NCBI GenBank assembly: GCA_945873625.1
Contig: CAMCDS010000001.1
Location: 62,001 to 126,000, forward strand
Direction of reading: 5' to 3'
DNA: 64,000 nt
Source of the DNA: an uncultured Porphyromonadaceae bacterium
GTDB taxonomy: Bacteria; Bacteroidota; Bacteroidia; Bacteroidales; Muribaculaceae
Each line of letters opens with the position of its first letter. Positions within the stretch are counted from its first letter, which is position 1. The translations under genes and the position numbers were made by a program. This document shows, piece after piece, positions 25,748-35,232 of this stretch. The notes beneath the pieces were generated by a model. It was not told the origin of the DNA. It worked only from the letters and a program-made list of their open reading frames with translations, and searched no databases.

Positions 25748-27337
25748 TCATAGCACTATAACTTTCGCGGTCTTATTGTCCATGCCGGGCATAGTGGCTC
25801 CTACGTCGGCACCGATATAGGTGGCGTCGGTTATCACGTATCTCTCGCCGTCGATGAGGAGGTAGTCGCCCGCCACCTTATCGGTGAAACGCACGGCGGT
25901 CGCAAGGTGGTTCGGATAATAAACCAGCGCACATTTCAGCCCTACGAGATCCCTCACGAGTACAGAGAGAAGGATGCTGCGATCCTCACAGTCGGCATAA
26001 GGATAATAGAGCGTCTCGTCGGCAAAGAAAGCCCGGTCGTGCCCCCATACCTTGTCGTCGTATTCATATACGAGTCCGGTCTGTATCCAGTCGAGCAGAA
26101 CGGCCACCTGCTCTTTCTGCGTCTTCCCTGCAAGATGCTTTTTGAGAACCGGATAAAGCTCCCGGCGAGTCTCGGCACATATAGGTGTGGCCGCGTACAT
26201 GGCCCAGCGCGACACCACATTGTCGCCCAGCGACGACGTGGGATAAGTGCCATAGAAGTCCATCAGATATCTGTTTTCTCTCACTTTGATGTCAACCTCC
26301 GGGAACTTGCTCGAGACTATTCTTTTCTCCCCCGACAAAGAGCTTCCCAAAAGCTGTTCTCTGTCAATCACGAGCGAGAGAGGCGTTTCAGAAGGAAACG
26401 CCACGGAGCTTGCCATGAGTTCGCTCGGAGAATCAGCGGAATAGACATAGTAATTATCGCTGCCTATTGATAGATATGGACGCCCGTAGATGTCGTGGCG
26501 GCTTCCGAACAGCATATACAGTCGTGTCTGACCGGCGCCAAGACGCATCTTATAGCCCGACTGACAGAAGAGATAAGCCATCAGCAGTGTTGCTTCGTCG
26601 GATTCGCCTCCGACTGCCTGCCGTGCGAATGAATCAATGAGAAGAAGATAGCTCCAGTCGCACAGCTGATAGCGGATACGCGCCTTGAGCAGATCGCGAA
26701 GCGTATTGTCAAACGCCTCGCCCGACAGCATCTCCCAGCCCCGCGCTATTTCCTTCTCTTCAAGCGAAGCGAGTGAAAGCCTGCTTTTCGGACAGCGGAT
26801 ACCTACTTTGAGTCCGTAGAAAGGCACTGTAACCATTTGAAAATCATCGTCGCGCTCAGGCACCGGAGCTACCGGCACCGGCTGAGGCTGCGGATCCGGA
26901 CGGGGAATCACCTCTTCAATCAAGATCTCGCGGTCGTCTCCATACAAATCATCATCAGATTCCGGACAGTCGATTATTACGTCCTCGCCTTTCCGTCCTC
27001 GCCTGACGGCGATTTTATTTCGTTTCCCTCCCTTGCCGTCCGAATCCTCACGACGCAGATTGTCCCGATGTCGCCGATAACTGTCGCGGTCAAACCTGAC
27101 GGGGGCCACTTCCTCCTCTTCCGGACGTGGAAGCCCGGGCGCAACCTTGTAGCGGCCCCAGGCCTTTTCCAGAAAGGTTGCATATCGGCGGTTGGCCTCG
27201 GCCCTAAAATCGGAATATTCCTTCGCTGCCCGGCGGCGGAACGACTCGTAGCTCTCCCGGGCATCTTCCTGCGCCCTCACGTGCAAGGAGCACAATGCCA
27301 AGGCAAAAGCCGTTATAATCAAACTATGCCTTATCAT
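25748..27337 (-). CDS. Exported transglutaminase-like protein, last gene of the 8-gene envelope operon
   Basis: 529 residues. Signal peptide 1-22 (ending VRAQ), then a long charged, Arg/Glu/Asp-rich and Pro-rich region (about 25-165), then a globular part. The C-terminal 90 residues look like a transglutaminase-like cysteine-peptidase fold: Cys450 in YPYADCEDR, His477 in YPNHLATA, Asp504 in VITDATY, the expected Cys-His-Asp order. It could process or cross-link envelope proteins. It begins 7 bases after the preceding gene's stop. Overall family not recognised. Confidence 0.8.
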   Translation of the reverse strand: MIRHSLIITAFALALCSLHVRAQEDARESYESFRRRAAKEYSDFRAEANRRYATFLEKAWGRYKVAPGLPRPEEEEVAPVRFDRDSYRRHRDNLRREDSDGKGGKRNKIAVRRGRKGEDVIIDCPESDDDLYGDDREILIEEVIPRPDPQPQPVPVAPVPERDDDFQMVTVPFYGLKVGIRCPKSRLSLASLEEKEIARGWEMLSGEAFDNTLRDLLKARIRYQLCDWSYLLLIDSFARQAVGGESDEATLLMAYLFCQSGYKMRLGAGQTRLYMLFGSRHDIYGRPYLSIGSDNYYVYSADSPSELMASSVAFPSETPLSLVIDREQLLGSSLSGEKRIVSSKFPEVDIKVRENRYLMDFYGTYPTSSLGDNVVSRWAMYAATPICAETRRELYPVLKKHLAGKTQKEQVAVLLDWIQTGLVYEYDDKVWGHDRAFFADETLYYPYADCEDRSILLSVLVRDLVGLKCALVYYPNHLATAVRFTDKVAGDYLLIDGERYVITDATYIGADVGATMPGMDNKTAKVIVL

Positions 27338-27344
27338 GTCGGTG

Positions 27345-28265
27345 TCAGAAATGAATTGTGTGTTTCAGGTTTCTTCCGTACAAGGGAAAGACAAGACTGA
27401 TCCGGTTGTCGTCGTCGGGGATACAGTCTTCGTCAGAGAATGTGATTATGAATCCCCCGTCGCCGTCGGATGCCGCCGATATTCGTGTGGCGGACTCCGA
27501 CTTGCATCTCGGAAGCGTCGACGAGCGGATTATCGACCCGTCGTGGACGATATGACATACATATTGTCCTCTGCCGACGCGTTCACTGACCACACTTAGT
27601 TGCGACAGCAGCGTATGATAGCGCTCTATTATGCTCCGGACGTCACTTCTGCGCAACTCGTCAAAGTAATAATCCTCGGCGTGCTTCAGCCCGGCGATTC
27701 CTGATGCTATCGAATCTGTATGGGCAATTCCCGGCAAGGCGTTCCGGTAACGTTCCACAAGCCGGGTTACGTTCTCCTCCTGCCGCTCAAACTCCTGCGA
27801 CAGACGGTAGCGGTCGGACACCCCAAACGGATAGAGCAGAGAATATGTGTATTCTTTCGTTCCGGCGTCGCGGTCGGACGTCAGCTCCCAATAGGCGTCG
27901 ACCGCCTTCGACTCGCTCACGCCTACGAGATATGGCAGTCTGGCCACTGACGTTCGCCCGTGCTGACTGAACTCCATGTCGGAGCTTACCTCGTCGTTAT
28001 GCGTCAGCTGTCGCAGCAACGTCTCGGTGGAATACTCCACATTCTGGGCTACGGAAGCAAGCATCTCGACCTTCACGATGTCCATGCATTTGCGTTTCGC
28101 CTCTTCAAGAGTAGGAGCGGCCGAAGAGGCCACAATATGGTCGGGCATCACCGCGCCGACCCAGGCGGGACGCTTCTTTGCGCTTCTGTCTTCCACCTTG
28201 CGCTGACCTGAAGACGCAGTCGAGACGGCCAGCAGCGCGGCCATTAATAATAACAATTGCTTCAT
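27345..28265 (-). CDS. Exported protein, weakly LPP20-like
   Basis: 306 residues. Signal peptide 1-20 (MKQLLLLMAALLAVSTASSG), then KKRPAWVGAVMPDHIVASSA, a pattern (RPxWV) seen at the start of LPP20-type domains. The following helix EEAKRKCMDIVKVEMLASVA also fits. The C-terminal 60 residues are beta-strand rich with many Asp and Ser. Middle gene of the operon, 80 bases downstream of the previous gene, the largest gap in the run. Function unknown. Confidence 0.75.
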   Translation of the reverse strand: MKQLLLLMAALLAVSTASSGQRKVEDRSAKKRPAWVGAVMPDHIVASSAAPTLEEAKRKCMDIVKVEMLASVAQNVEYSTETLLRQLTHNDEVSSDMEFSQHGRTSVARLPYLVGVSESKAVDAYWELTSDRDAGTKEYTYSLLYPFGVSDRYRLSQEFERQEENVTRLVERYRNALPGIAHTDSIASGIAGLKHAEDYYFDELRRSDVRSIIERYHTLLSQLSVVSERVGRGQYVCHIVHDGSIIRSSTLPRCKSESATRISAASDGDGGFIITFSDEDCIPDDDNRISLVFPLYGRNLKHTIHF

Positions 28266-28345
28266 GACGTATATACGTGAATATTCAGATTAAAAACGAG
28301 TCGGTGATTCAGCCATCTTTTGCGCGACCCGATCAAACACTCATA

Positions 28346-28870
28346 TCAAGGGATTTCGAGCACTTTACCCTCATATCGTTCGGCTATTCTCTCGCGCGAT
28401 ACCCGAATGAAACGCGTGAACCTCCGGTCTTTCGGATTGATTGCCTTAATCAGTATGTCGGTCGGACTGTCGGGATTGCTGATGTCAACGACTTCGCGCA
28501 GCGACACCGACATTTCGTTGTAAAGAGTGCCGTCGTGGCGGTTTCTCACCAGCAGCACGAGTTCTCCCTCCACTAAGGTCCGGTTGCGGGTAAGCCCATC
28601 GGTGGAGGACGTCGACACCGTGCTTATCGACGGCACCACTACAAACGGCGTCTGCCCCCCCTCGGCTGCGGCTCCTGTGCGGGCCAGCACCCTTTCGAGC
28701 TTTTCTCTTATGGCCTTACGCTGTTCGGCGCCGAGTCCGCTTTCCTGCGGCACGGAGACCGCGAAAGATATCTCTATCGAATCGGCGGGAGCCGGAGCGG
28801 CTTCCGCAAAGGCAGGCAGTGCTCCGAGAATGAGCAGGCCGGCCAGAAGCAGTTTCTCTAATGCTCTCAT
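28346..28870 (-). CDS. Small exported protein of unknown family
   Basis: 174 residues. Signal peptide 1-24 (ends AFAEA). The mature part has a helix QRKAIREKLERVLARTG, then strands with FVVVPSIST, ELVLLVRNRHDGTLYNEMSV and a closing FIRVSRERIAERY. The strand-helix layout is reminiscent of TolB-N/CsgG-type modules, but I cannot assign it. It starts 20 bases after the DUF6175 gene. Confidence 0.7.
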   Translation of the reverse strand: MRALEKLLLAGLLILGALPAFAEAAPAPADSIEISFAVSVPQESGLGAEQRKAIREKLERVLARTGAAAEGGQTPFVVVPSISTVSTSSTDGLTRNRTLVEGELVLLVRNRHDGTLYNEMSVSLREVVDISNPDSPTDILIKAINPKDRRFTRFIRVSRERIAERYEGKVLEIP

Positions 28871-28890
28871 GGCTGTGTGGGTAGCCGGTA

Positions 28891-29829
28891 TTACTCCTCG
28901 CCGAGTACGACGACGGCTTTTCCGAGTCCTTTTGATATTACCTTATAGTTGAAGTTATACGGCTCCTTTCTTAGCGGACGCATTATCCTGCGCGCGAACG
29001 AATAGGCGTCGACCGGCATGCCGTCTTCGTCGGCCACCGGCATTCTCACGCTCTTGAAGCGCAGCATCGTATCTGTAGACGGAGCCTTTCCGAAGCTGTG
29101 GCCCACAGCGTTGCGTGCCACCTGTCTCGTGATCACCTCGGCAAGTTCGTAGTCGTCGAACTCCGTATTGAAATCAGCGCCGACATCCTTGCCGAGCAAT
29201 ACGTCGATTGAAATCTCGCGTCCGTTGGCGCGTGCGTCGCTGAAATAATCCATCAGCCTGTCGCAGAACACTTCCATGCGCGACACCACTGCCTCTTCAA
29301 GAAGAGTGGGGATGTCGGCGGAGAACGACGGCGCTCCCGTACCTTCGACTCCGGCCACCTGCTTTGCGGTGTAGGAGTCCAAAGCCTGAAGATTGAAGGT
29401 GATAGAGTTTTTCGGGCCGGTCTTGTTGACATTCCAGCTTAGCTGAAGCACGATGTCGGCAGCCGCAGCCCGATAGACCATGTCGAGCGGACTCTCGGCT
29501 ATCGCGTTGCCCGAACGGTCGGTGTAGAGCCTGCGCTCCAGATCCTCGGTCTTCATGTTTTTCAGAGCAGTCTCGAGATTCTCAAGCGGAAAGCCCCTGT
29601 CGGCCATAAGTATGTTGATTTTGGAAATCACGTTGTTGAGGTCGCGGTCGCTGACCAAGGCCCTGCCGTAGTCGGGATATGTCTCGCCGCCCGACTTCAG
29701 CGTATATCCGGCAGAGGCACACCAGGCGTCGCCGGGCACTACCATCACGCTCGGCTTCATCATTTTCTGAGCAGCCGACGGAAGCCACACGGCCAACGAC
29801 GCCAGCAGCAAGAGGATTATTCTTTTCAT
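28891..29829 (-). CDS. DUF6175 family exported protein
   Basis: 312 residues. Signal peptide 1-20. The opening KPSVMVVPGDAWCASAGYTL, the segment VISKINILMADRGFPLENLE and the strand ADIVLQLSWNVNKTGPKNS match what I recall of DUF6175 proteins of Bacteroidales. The fold resembles CsgG/TolB-N-type modules (helix-strand, GRALVSDRDL). Start overlaps the previous stop by one base. Function not established. Confidence 0.75.
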   Translation of the reverse strand: MKRIILLLLASLAVWLPSAAQKMMKPSVMVVPGDAWCASAGYTLKSGGETYPDYGRALVSDRDLNNVISKINILMADRGFPLENLETALKNMKTEDLERRLYTDRSGNAIAESPLDMVYRAAAADIVLQLSWNVNKTGPKNSITFNLQALDSYTAKQVAGVEGTGAPSFSADIPTLLEEAVVSRMEVFCDRLMDYFSDARANGREISIDVLLGKDVGADFNTEFDDYELAEVITRQVARNAVGHSFGKAPSTDTMLRFKSVRMPVADEDGMPVDAYSFARRIMRPLRKEPYNFNYKVISKGLGKAVVVLGEE

Positions 29830-30332
29830 CAGAACAGGTCGTTAAATGATTCGAGTATTCCATTTTCTTCGAGCAGACGGCGGAGGCTGTCTTTATGGAC
29901 AACAACCACGGCACGGATACGATAAAGCCTTTTCTCCACCTTCTCCACCCTCAGCGAGGATCCAATCACATCGGCATATCTGCGATATTCGTCCTCTCCG
30001 AAAAGGCGGCTGAAGAATTCAGGATGCGCGGCCTCGGCAGAGGCCGGTGCGAGGGGTCTCTGCGACGGAGCGCCTGTCTTACCAGTGATTCCCTTGAAAA
30101 TGGTACCGTAGACAGCGGCCTTACGCAGAGCCGAGTCAATCCCCTTGTCGGGTTTCTGCTGATATATCACCGCTTCGACCGTATAGTTGCCTTCTGTGGC
30201 GGTTCCCTCCGCCGTAAGGTCGTGGCGCGGAATGAAATAACCCTCCTCCTTATCCTTTGCTCCGCATACATTGGCACAGAGGAAGCAGCAAAGCAGCAAT
30301 ATGATTATTTCACGTAAGTCGGTATTTTTCAT
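29829..30332 (-). CDS. Small exported protein of unknown family
   Basis: 167 residues from ATG at 30332, which overlaps the upstream stop (ATGA). A hydrophobic, cysteine-rich leader (REIIILLLCCFLCANVCG) is followed by a short mature protein with YTVEAVIYQQKPDKGIDSAL and a C-terminal strand RLYRIRAVVVVHKDSLRRLL. No family recognised. Translationally coupled to both neighbours. Confidence 0.7.
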   Translation of the reverse strand: MKNTDLREIIILLLCCFLCANVCGAKDKEEGYFIPRHDLTAEGTATEGNYTVEAVIYQQKPDKGIDSALRKAAVYGTIFKGITGKTGAPSQRPLAPASAEAAHPEFFSRLFGEDEYRRYADVIGSSLRVEKVEKRLYRIRAVVVVHKDSLRRLLEENGILESFNDLF

Positions 30333-31576
30333 TTTATTTCGCGTATAAGCATTCCCGGATAGAAGCTGCCGCCGCTCACCTTGGTGAACGTGGTGCCTTG
30401 CAGTCGGGAGTTTTCGGTCTCTTCCTCTTTCGCCCAATAGCGGTTGTCGCATATCCGGCCTTTCTCCGGCCTGATTACGCCCACCCGTCTGTATTTCACT
30501 TTTCCTGTCTTATCGATTGAACGCTCAAGCACTTCGAAGCGTGAATCGGGAGTAACGTCTTCCCTCAATCCGACATGAGCCACGAGAGGCTCTGTGGAAA
30601 CCAGAGGCGCCTTGATGCGGAAGTCGGCAAACTCCTTCTGCAACTTGGCGAGGTTCTTGTCTACGGCACGGGTACACACCTTGGTGATGAGCTGCTCGGC
30701 GGTAGTGGTGCCTTTCATCGAAGTGTTGGAGGCAGTGCTCTGCACCTTCCCCACATATTCAAGAGTGAACGACTCACGGTCGGCGTCGAACGCCTTGCTT
30801 TTGGCTGCGTCAGGGCTGTCGGTATAATATGAGGAATAGAACTTGCCGGCCACCTCGTCGTTCCACCGCAGGCGGTATAGATATGAGACAATCTTGACGC
30901 GGAAGCTCTTTATGTCGTCGATCGAAGCATTGAACGACGAGAGCGTCGGATTCTCAAACGGATTGTCGTCGTCGCCGACTACGGTTTGCGTAAGCCAGGT
31001 CTGGGCAAGCGTCGACGTAACGTTCATCACGTCTTTAAATATTCCGAGTCCGTTGGCATGATCCACGTAGGTGATGTCGTTGAATACGACATAAGTATTG
31101 TTGAGCAGATTTTCGCCGGCGTCTTCGAGCAACGCCATTCCCCGCATCTGCGAGCGGGCTATCTCCTCGCTTGAACGGGTGGCGTTGTAGAGTCCGCGTT
31201 GCCTCACGAGATCCATATTCATCACCCCCGAGGTCTTGTCGCGGTTGAACCATCGGGCCACCAAGCGCCGGCCAAGCGCCACCTGCCGCACGAACGACTC
31301 GATGCTTCCCTCTGTGCCGCGCCCCTGCTCGGCGAAGCTCACAAGGCGGACGCCGAGACCATGGTCGTTGAAACGGTCGGGAATCCGCATCCGGGAGAAC
31401 ACATACTGAATCTCTACGCCGAACTGGGTGGCTTCGTGCCTGATAAGCATCATGGCAAGCGAGGAGCGCTCATAGTCGTAGTCGTTTTCTTCAGCAAGCG
31501 CTGCGGTAGGCAGAGATCCCGCAAGCAGAATCCCTGCCGCCGCAACCGCCGAGGCGAGTCTTCTCAGAAGTCCCAT
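30329..31576 (-). CDS. Exported protein of unknown family (third gene of the operon)
   Basis: 415 residues. Signal peptide 1-28 (AGSLPTAALA). The body is largely helical with VARWFNRDKTSGVMNMDLV and repeated hydrophobic helices; the last 100 residues change to strands: APLVSTEPLVAHVGLREDVT, DSRFEVLER, VKYRRVGVIRPEKGRICDNR. This end resembles the C-terminal beta module of FlgT-like or SH3-like proteins, which is only a suggestion. It overlaps the preceding gene by 13 bases and the next by four. Confidence 0.75.
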   Translation of the reverse strand: MGLLRRLASAVAAAGILLAGSLPTAALAEENDYDYERSSLAMMLIRHEATQFGVEIQYVFSRMRIPDRFNDHGLGVRLVSFAEQGRGTEGSIESFVRQVALGRRLVARWFNRDKTSGVMNMDLVRQRGLYNATRSSEEIARSQMRGMALLEDAGENLLNNTYVVFNDITYVDHANGLGIFKDVMNVTSTLAQTWLTQTVVGDDDNPFENPTLSSFNASIDDIKSFRVKIVSYLYRLRWNDEVAGKFYSSYYTDSPDAAKSKAFDADRESFTLEYVGKVQSTASNTSMKGTTTAEQLITKVCTRAVDKNLAKLQKEFADFRIKAPLVSTEPLVAHVGLREDVTPDSRFEVLERSIDKTGKVKYRRVGVIRPEKGRICDNRYWAKEEETENSRLQGTTFTKVSGGSFYPGMLIREIK

Positions 31577-32397
31577 TCTTCGTCAATCTTGTAGGTAACC
31601 TCCGTGTTTTTCTCGGCCTCCGTGGGATAGAGTCCGGCTTTCTTCACAGCTTTGACGGCTTTGCCGTGAAAGCCATACATCTTGGCAGCGTCATTTGTAG
31701 TCTCGATCTTTACGTCGTCGGGCGGAAGGAGTTCGGCGTCGGCTATCTGACGCGCCTCGGCCGTCTTTAACTCCATGCTGACGTATGTACTCATAGTGCC
31801 TATGATGGGCACTTTCGCTGTTGAGTTGTAAGTCCATTTCCCTATGATGCCGGGGACGAGGACGCCATTGAATGCGTGGCGGTACGACTCCGACGCCTCA
31901 TACTTCGGTATATACCAGATATTCACATAGTTGACCGTCGGTTTCATGCCATTGGCCGAAACGGACACTGTGCCGTCGTAAGACTTGCAGTCCCATTCCC
32001 CTATCTTCTTCGAGTTGCCGGTCTCCTTCACGGCATAGTCCTTCGTCTGCGCTTCGATAACGGGATTGGGACCGAGTGTCGAACCGTAGAAATCGGCGTA
32101 TACCTTGTAGGGATATTTGAGTCCTACTTTTGCGAGGTCGCTGTAGACGATTACATAGTCCGCATCGGGATTCAGGATTGTCGTGATGTGCATCGTCTTG
32201 TCGCACGCAAGGGTTACGTTCCCTTTCACGAGCACCTGCATGTCGCGCGCGCCGTTGTAGGCCATTCCGCGGCTCAACCGGCGAACTGCCTTCGAATGGT
32301 TTTCAAAATTGCGGTAGTTGAGTTCTCCTTCAAACGTTTCAGCCATGACGGCTATCGTACCCAAGAGGGCAACGATCATAATGGTCAGCTTTTTCAT
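31564..32397 (-). CDS. Exported DUF4412-like protein
   Basis: 277 residues. Signal peptide 1-19 (ends VMA). The mature start FEGELNYRNFENHSKAVRRL and the later GEWDCKSYDGTVSV and NIWYIPKYEASES follow the layout of DUF4412/GLPGLI-like periplasmic proteins, which begin with a short strand and have an xCxx strand in the middle. Two cysteines (in TLACDKT and WDCKS) could pair. The second gene of the operon, 18 bases after the first. Confidence 0.7.
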   Translation of the reverse strand: MKKLTIMIVALLGTIAVMAETFEGELNYRNFENHSKAVRRLSRGMAYNGARDMQVLVKGNVTLACDKTMHITTILNPDADYVIVYSDLAKVGLKYPYKVYADFYGSTLGPNPVIEAQTKDYAVKETGNSKKIGEWDCKSYDGTVSVSANGMKPTVNYVNIWYIPKYEASESYRHAFNGVLVPGIIGKWTYNSTAKVPIIGTMSTYVSMELKTAEARQIADAELLPPDDVKIETTNDAAKMYGFHGKAVKAVKKAGLYPTEAEKNTEVTYKIDEEWDF

Positions 32398-32415
32398 GTT
32401 TTTATGTTGTATGGT

Positions 32416-33099
32416 TTAATTCCATCCGAGAATTTCGTCGAGTTTTTTATGCAGCTCGTCGCCCTCGTCAGCCAGCTCCCTTTCGACGGCCTTTCTCACA
32501 GCCTTCCGGGCCATCTCCGAACTGTAGGCAATCCTCACCATCACCTCCTTGTTGCGGTTTTTGAGTGTGCGGCTCATTTCGATGACGGGGAGAGTGCGTC
32601 CGAGGCTCTGTGAGATAAGACCTTTCGAGGCCACCACGCTCTTGGTAATCGTCTCGGCCTGTTCTGCGGAAAGCTGATTGTTGGCCACGGTGCTCTCTAT
32701 GAGCGCAGTGATTTCAGACTGTATCTGTCCGGCAAGGTTCTGCTTGGCCAGCTCAAGAGCCTGCACCTTGGCGGCATCGTAGTTGCCACCGATGCTTCTG
32801 GCGTCGCCCATGATGTATTTGGGGGTCATGTCGCCGTCAAGCTCATACTGCATCATATAGGCGCGGTCGAGTTGCTTCTCGATGGGCAGCGCGCCAATCG
32901 AGGCTTCCCAGCCCTCTTTGGCCAGACGCTTTGCCTCCTTGCGGGCTGCCTTGCTCGCTTTTTCGTTGAGTTCTTTTTTCGAGAGTTTTGAGATTTCTTT
33001 CCGTTCCTTCATCAGCTCCTTGTAATCTTGAGCCGGAGCGGATACGCCACAGAGCAGCACTGCTGCTGTCGCAAGGCTGTAAGCAAGTTTTTTAATCAT
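32416..33099 (-). CDS. LPP20-like exported protein, first gene of the operon
   Basis: 227 residues. Signal peptide 1-23, then a highly charged helix (YKELMKERKEISKLSKKEL). The core AKVQALELAKQNLAGQIQSE followed by a later strand NKEVMVRIAYSSEMA is the pattern of LPP20-family domains; relatives such as FlgP and FlgT-N build rings or sheaths on outer membranes. No lipobox is evident, so the export signal is probably cleaved by signal peptidase I. Transcription would begin at the -7 box 93-100 bases upstream. Confidence 0.8.
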   Translation of the reverse strand: MIKKLAYSLATAAVLLCGVSAPAQDYKELMKERKEISKLSKKELNEKASKAARKEAKRLAKEGWEASIGALPIEKQLDRAYMMQYELDGDMTPKYIMGDARSIGGNYDAAKVQALELAKQNLAGQIQSEITALIESTVANNQLSAEQAETITKSVVASKGLISQSLGRTLPVIEMSRTLKNRNKEVMVRIAYSSEMARKAVRKAVERELADEGDELHKKLDEILGWN

Positions 33100-33191
33100 A
33101 ACGCGTGGTTAGTTTCTGTTAAGTGATTCACGATGTCGGATAATCATCGATATCATTAAGTCCGAAATCCTGCCTGTTAATTAATGTTTTG

Positions 33192-33199
33192 CAAAGGTA
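33192..33199 (-). promoter_or_regulatory. Promoter -7 box of the eight-gene exported operon
   Basis: Reads TACCTTTG on the minus strand. The remaining part of the 363-base gap to the plus-strand lipoprotein gene contains AT-rich sequence and, at 33328-33335, TAACTTTA, a one-mismatch -7 box that may drive that gene. Confidence 0.6.
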
Positions 33200-33462
33200 A
33201 AAATAAAGGACGACTTTTACCACCCACCCGATTATTAAATGATGTTAACTTATAGTTAAATAAAGTTAATGATTATCAGACACAATCTTTTTTCGGGGGA
33301 AAGGGGGCGGGTACGGAAATTTTTTGGTAACTTTACACGTTATTTGTCTGAAGTGGCTCCGGCCATTTTTCCTCAGGCAGTTTCCATGTGCGTGCGGCCC
33401 GGGCCGGATGCACGTTCCGCTATTGACTAATTCTTTCATAACCAACGATAAACCAAACTATT

Positions 33463-35148
33463 ATGACTTACAGACTCTCTTATGCGGCTCTGGCCACACT
33501 CGTAGCGGTGGGCCTCGCGGGCTGCTCGAAAAAGCAGGGTAATTTCGAAAGCCGGTTCTTCACCACCGTGCCGACTCCGGTCGAGAGCGTGGGAGAAAGC
33601 GTGCCGGCCACAGTCAACGGCAGCCTCCCGGCAAAATTCATTCAGAAAAACGCCAAGGTTACCGCCACGCCCGTATTGCAGTGGGCCGACGGACAGGCAA
33701 CCGGACAGCCGGTGATAATCCAGGGCGAGAACGTGCGCGCCAACGGACAGATGGTAAGCTATAAGGAGGGCGGACAGGTAGTAATCCCCTACAACGCAGC
33801 CTATCAGCCCGGCATGGAGAAGAGCGAGCTCTTCCTCGACTTCAACGTAGACCAGAACGGCAAGCTCTATACGCTGCCCCGCGTGAAGGTGGGCTACGGC
33901 GTGGTGTCGACTTCCACTCTCGCTTCGGCTGCCACAGTGGTTCCCGCCACAGCTCCCGACAACTTCCAGAAGGTGATTTCGGAGAAATACAGCGCCGACA
34001 TCCACTTCCTCATCAACCAGGCCAACGTGCGCTCGTCGCAGACCTCAAAGGCCGACTACATCGACCTCAACAAGAAGCTCATCGAGGCTTCGAAGGCTCC
34101 CAATCAGGAAATCGCCGCCCTCACAGTCAACTCATACGCCTCGCCCGAAGGCTCCTACGAGTTCAACGAGCAGCTTGCACAGAAGCGTGAGCAAAACACC
34201 GCCTCTTACCTCGAGAATCAGCTGAAGAAAGACAAGATAACCGAGTTCGGCGAGCTCACATCGTCGTTCACTCCCGAAGACTGGGAGGGATTCCAGGAAC
34301 TTGTGGAGAAGAGCAACATCCAGGACAAGGAGCTTATCCTTGGCGTGCTCCGCATGTATAAGGATCCCGTGCAGCGCGAGAAGGAGATCCGCAACCTCTC
34401 GTCGGTGTTCAACGAGCTGGCCGACCAGATTCTGCCCCAGCTCCGCTATTCGCGCGTGATGGCCACCATCAACGTCATCGGCAAGAGCGACCAGGAGCTT
34501 CTCGACCTCTATAACAACGACCCCGCCAAGCTCACCAACGACGAGCTTCTCTATGTGGCCACCCTCACTGATGACAATGCCAGGAAGATGGCTGTCTATA
34601 AAAAGGCTATCGAGCTCTTCCCCAACGACTACCGCGGCTACAACAACCTCGGCATGACGGAATACGTAGCCGGCGACTATTCGTCGGCCGCCGGAATGTT
34701 CCGCAAGGCCCTCTCGATGAATCCGCAGTCGAAGGAAGCCGAAATGAACCTCGGCCTCATCGACCTTCTCGAGGGACGCTATTCGTCGGCCAACGAGCAG
34801 ATTGGCCGCGCAGCCGGCATCCCCGAGGCTGCCGACGCCCTCGGCGTATACTATCTCACTCAGGGCGAGACCTCGAAGGCCCTCAACGCTTTCGGAAGCG
34901 CCAAGACCAACAACGCCGCCCTCGCCCAGATTCTCGCCAAAGACTATCCGGCTGCCCGCAACACCCTCTCGGCCATCGCCAACCCCGACGCCACCACCTA
35001 CTATCTGACCGCCATCCTCGGCGCCCGCCAGAACAACGAGAACATGGTGATGAGCAATCTCCGTCAGGCCGTGCGCCTCAACCCCGAGCTGCTCACCCGC
35101 GCCAAAAACGACCTCGAGTTCGCTTCCTACAACCTCTCCTACCTCTGA
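33463..35148 (+). CDS. Lipoprotein with OmpA-like and TPR domains
   Basis: 561 residues. Lipobox LAGC with Cys21 as the modified residue. Residues about 170-260 are OmpA-like (IHFLINQANVRSSQTSKADY and NSYASPEGSYEFNEQLAQKR), the peptidoglycan-contacting type. Residues 370-560 hold TPR repeats (YKKAIELFPNDYRGYNNLGM, then AGMFRKALSMNPQSKEAEMN). It should be anchored in the outer membrane, facing the periplasm, as an assembly or scaffold factor. It diverges from the exported operon, so both may be part of the same envelope function. Confidence 0.85.
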   Translation: MTYRLSYAALATLVAVGLAGCSKKQGNFESRFFTTVPTPVESVGESVPATVNGSLPAKFIQKNAKVTATPVLQWADGQATGQPVIIQGENVRANGQMVSYKEGGQVVIPYNAAYQPGMEKSELFLDFNVDQNGKLYTLPRVKVGYGVVSTSTLASAATVVPATAPDNFQKVISEKYSADIHFLINQANVRSSQTSKADYIDLNKKLIEASKAPNQEIAALTVNSYASPEGSYEFNEQLAQKREQNTASYLENQLKKDKITEFGELTSSFTPEDWEGFQELVEKSNIQDKELILGVLRMYKDPVQREKEIRNLSSVFNELADQILPQLRYSRVMATINVIGKSDQELLDLYNNDPAKLTNDELLYVATLTDDNARKMAVYKKAIELFPNDYRGYNNLGMTEYVAGDYSSAAGMFRKALSMNPQSKEAEMNLGLIDLLEGRYSSANEQIGRAAGIPEAADALGVYYLTQGETSKALNAFGSAKTNNAALAQILAKDYPAARNTLSAIANPDATTYYLTAILGARQNNENMVMSNLRQAVRLNPELLTRAKNDLEFASYNLSYL

Positions 35149-35177
35149 ACCTGACAACACACTGACAGCGTTTATAA

Positions 35178-35208
35178 AGGGGAGAGGTCCTGACCGGGCC
35201 TCTCCCCT
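35178..35208 (+). terminator. Stem-loop after the OmpA/TPR lipoprotein gene
   Basis: A 10-bp stem AGGGGAGAGG/CCTCTCCCCT with an 11-base loop; no T tract follows. Confidence 0.5.
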
Positions 35209-35232
35209 CAATCAACCTCAAAAACCGAAGGC

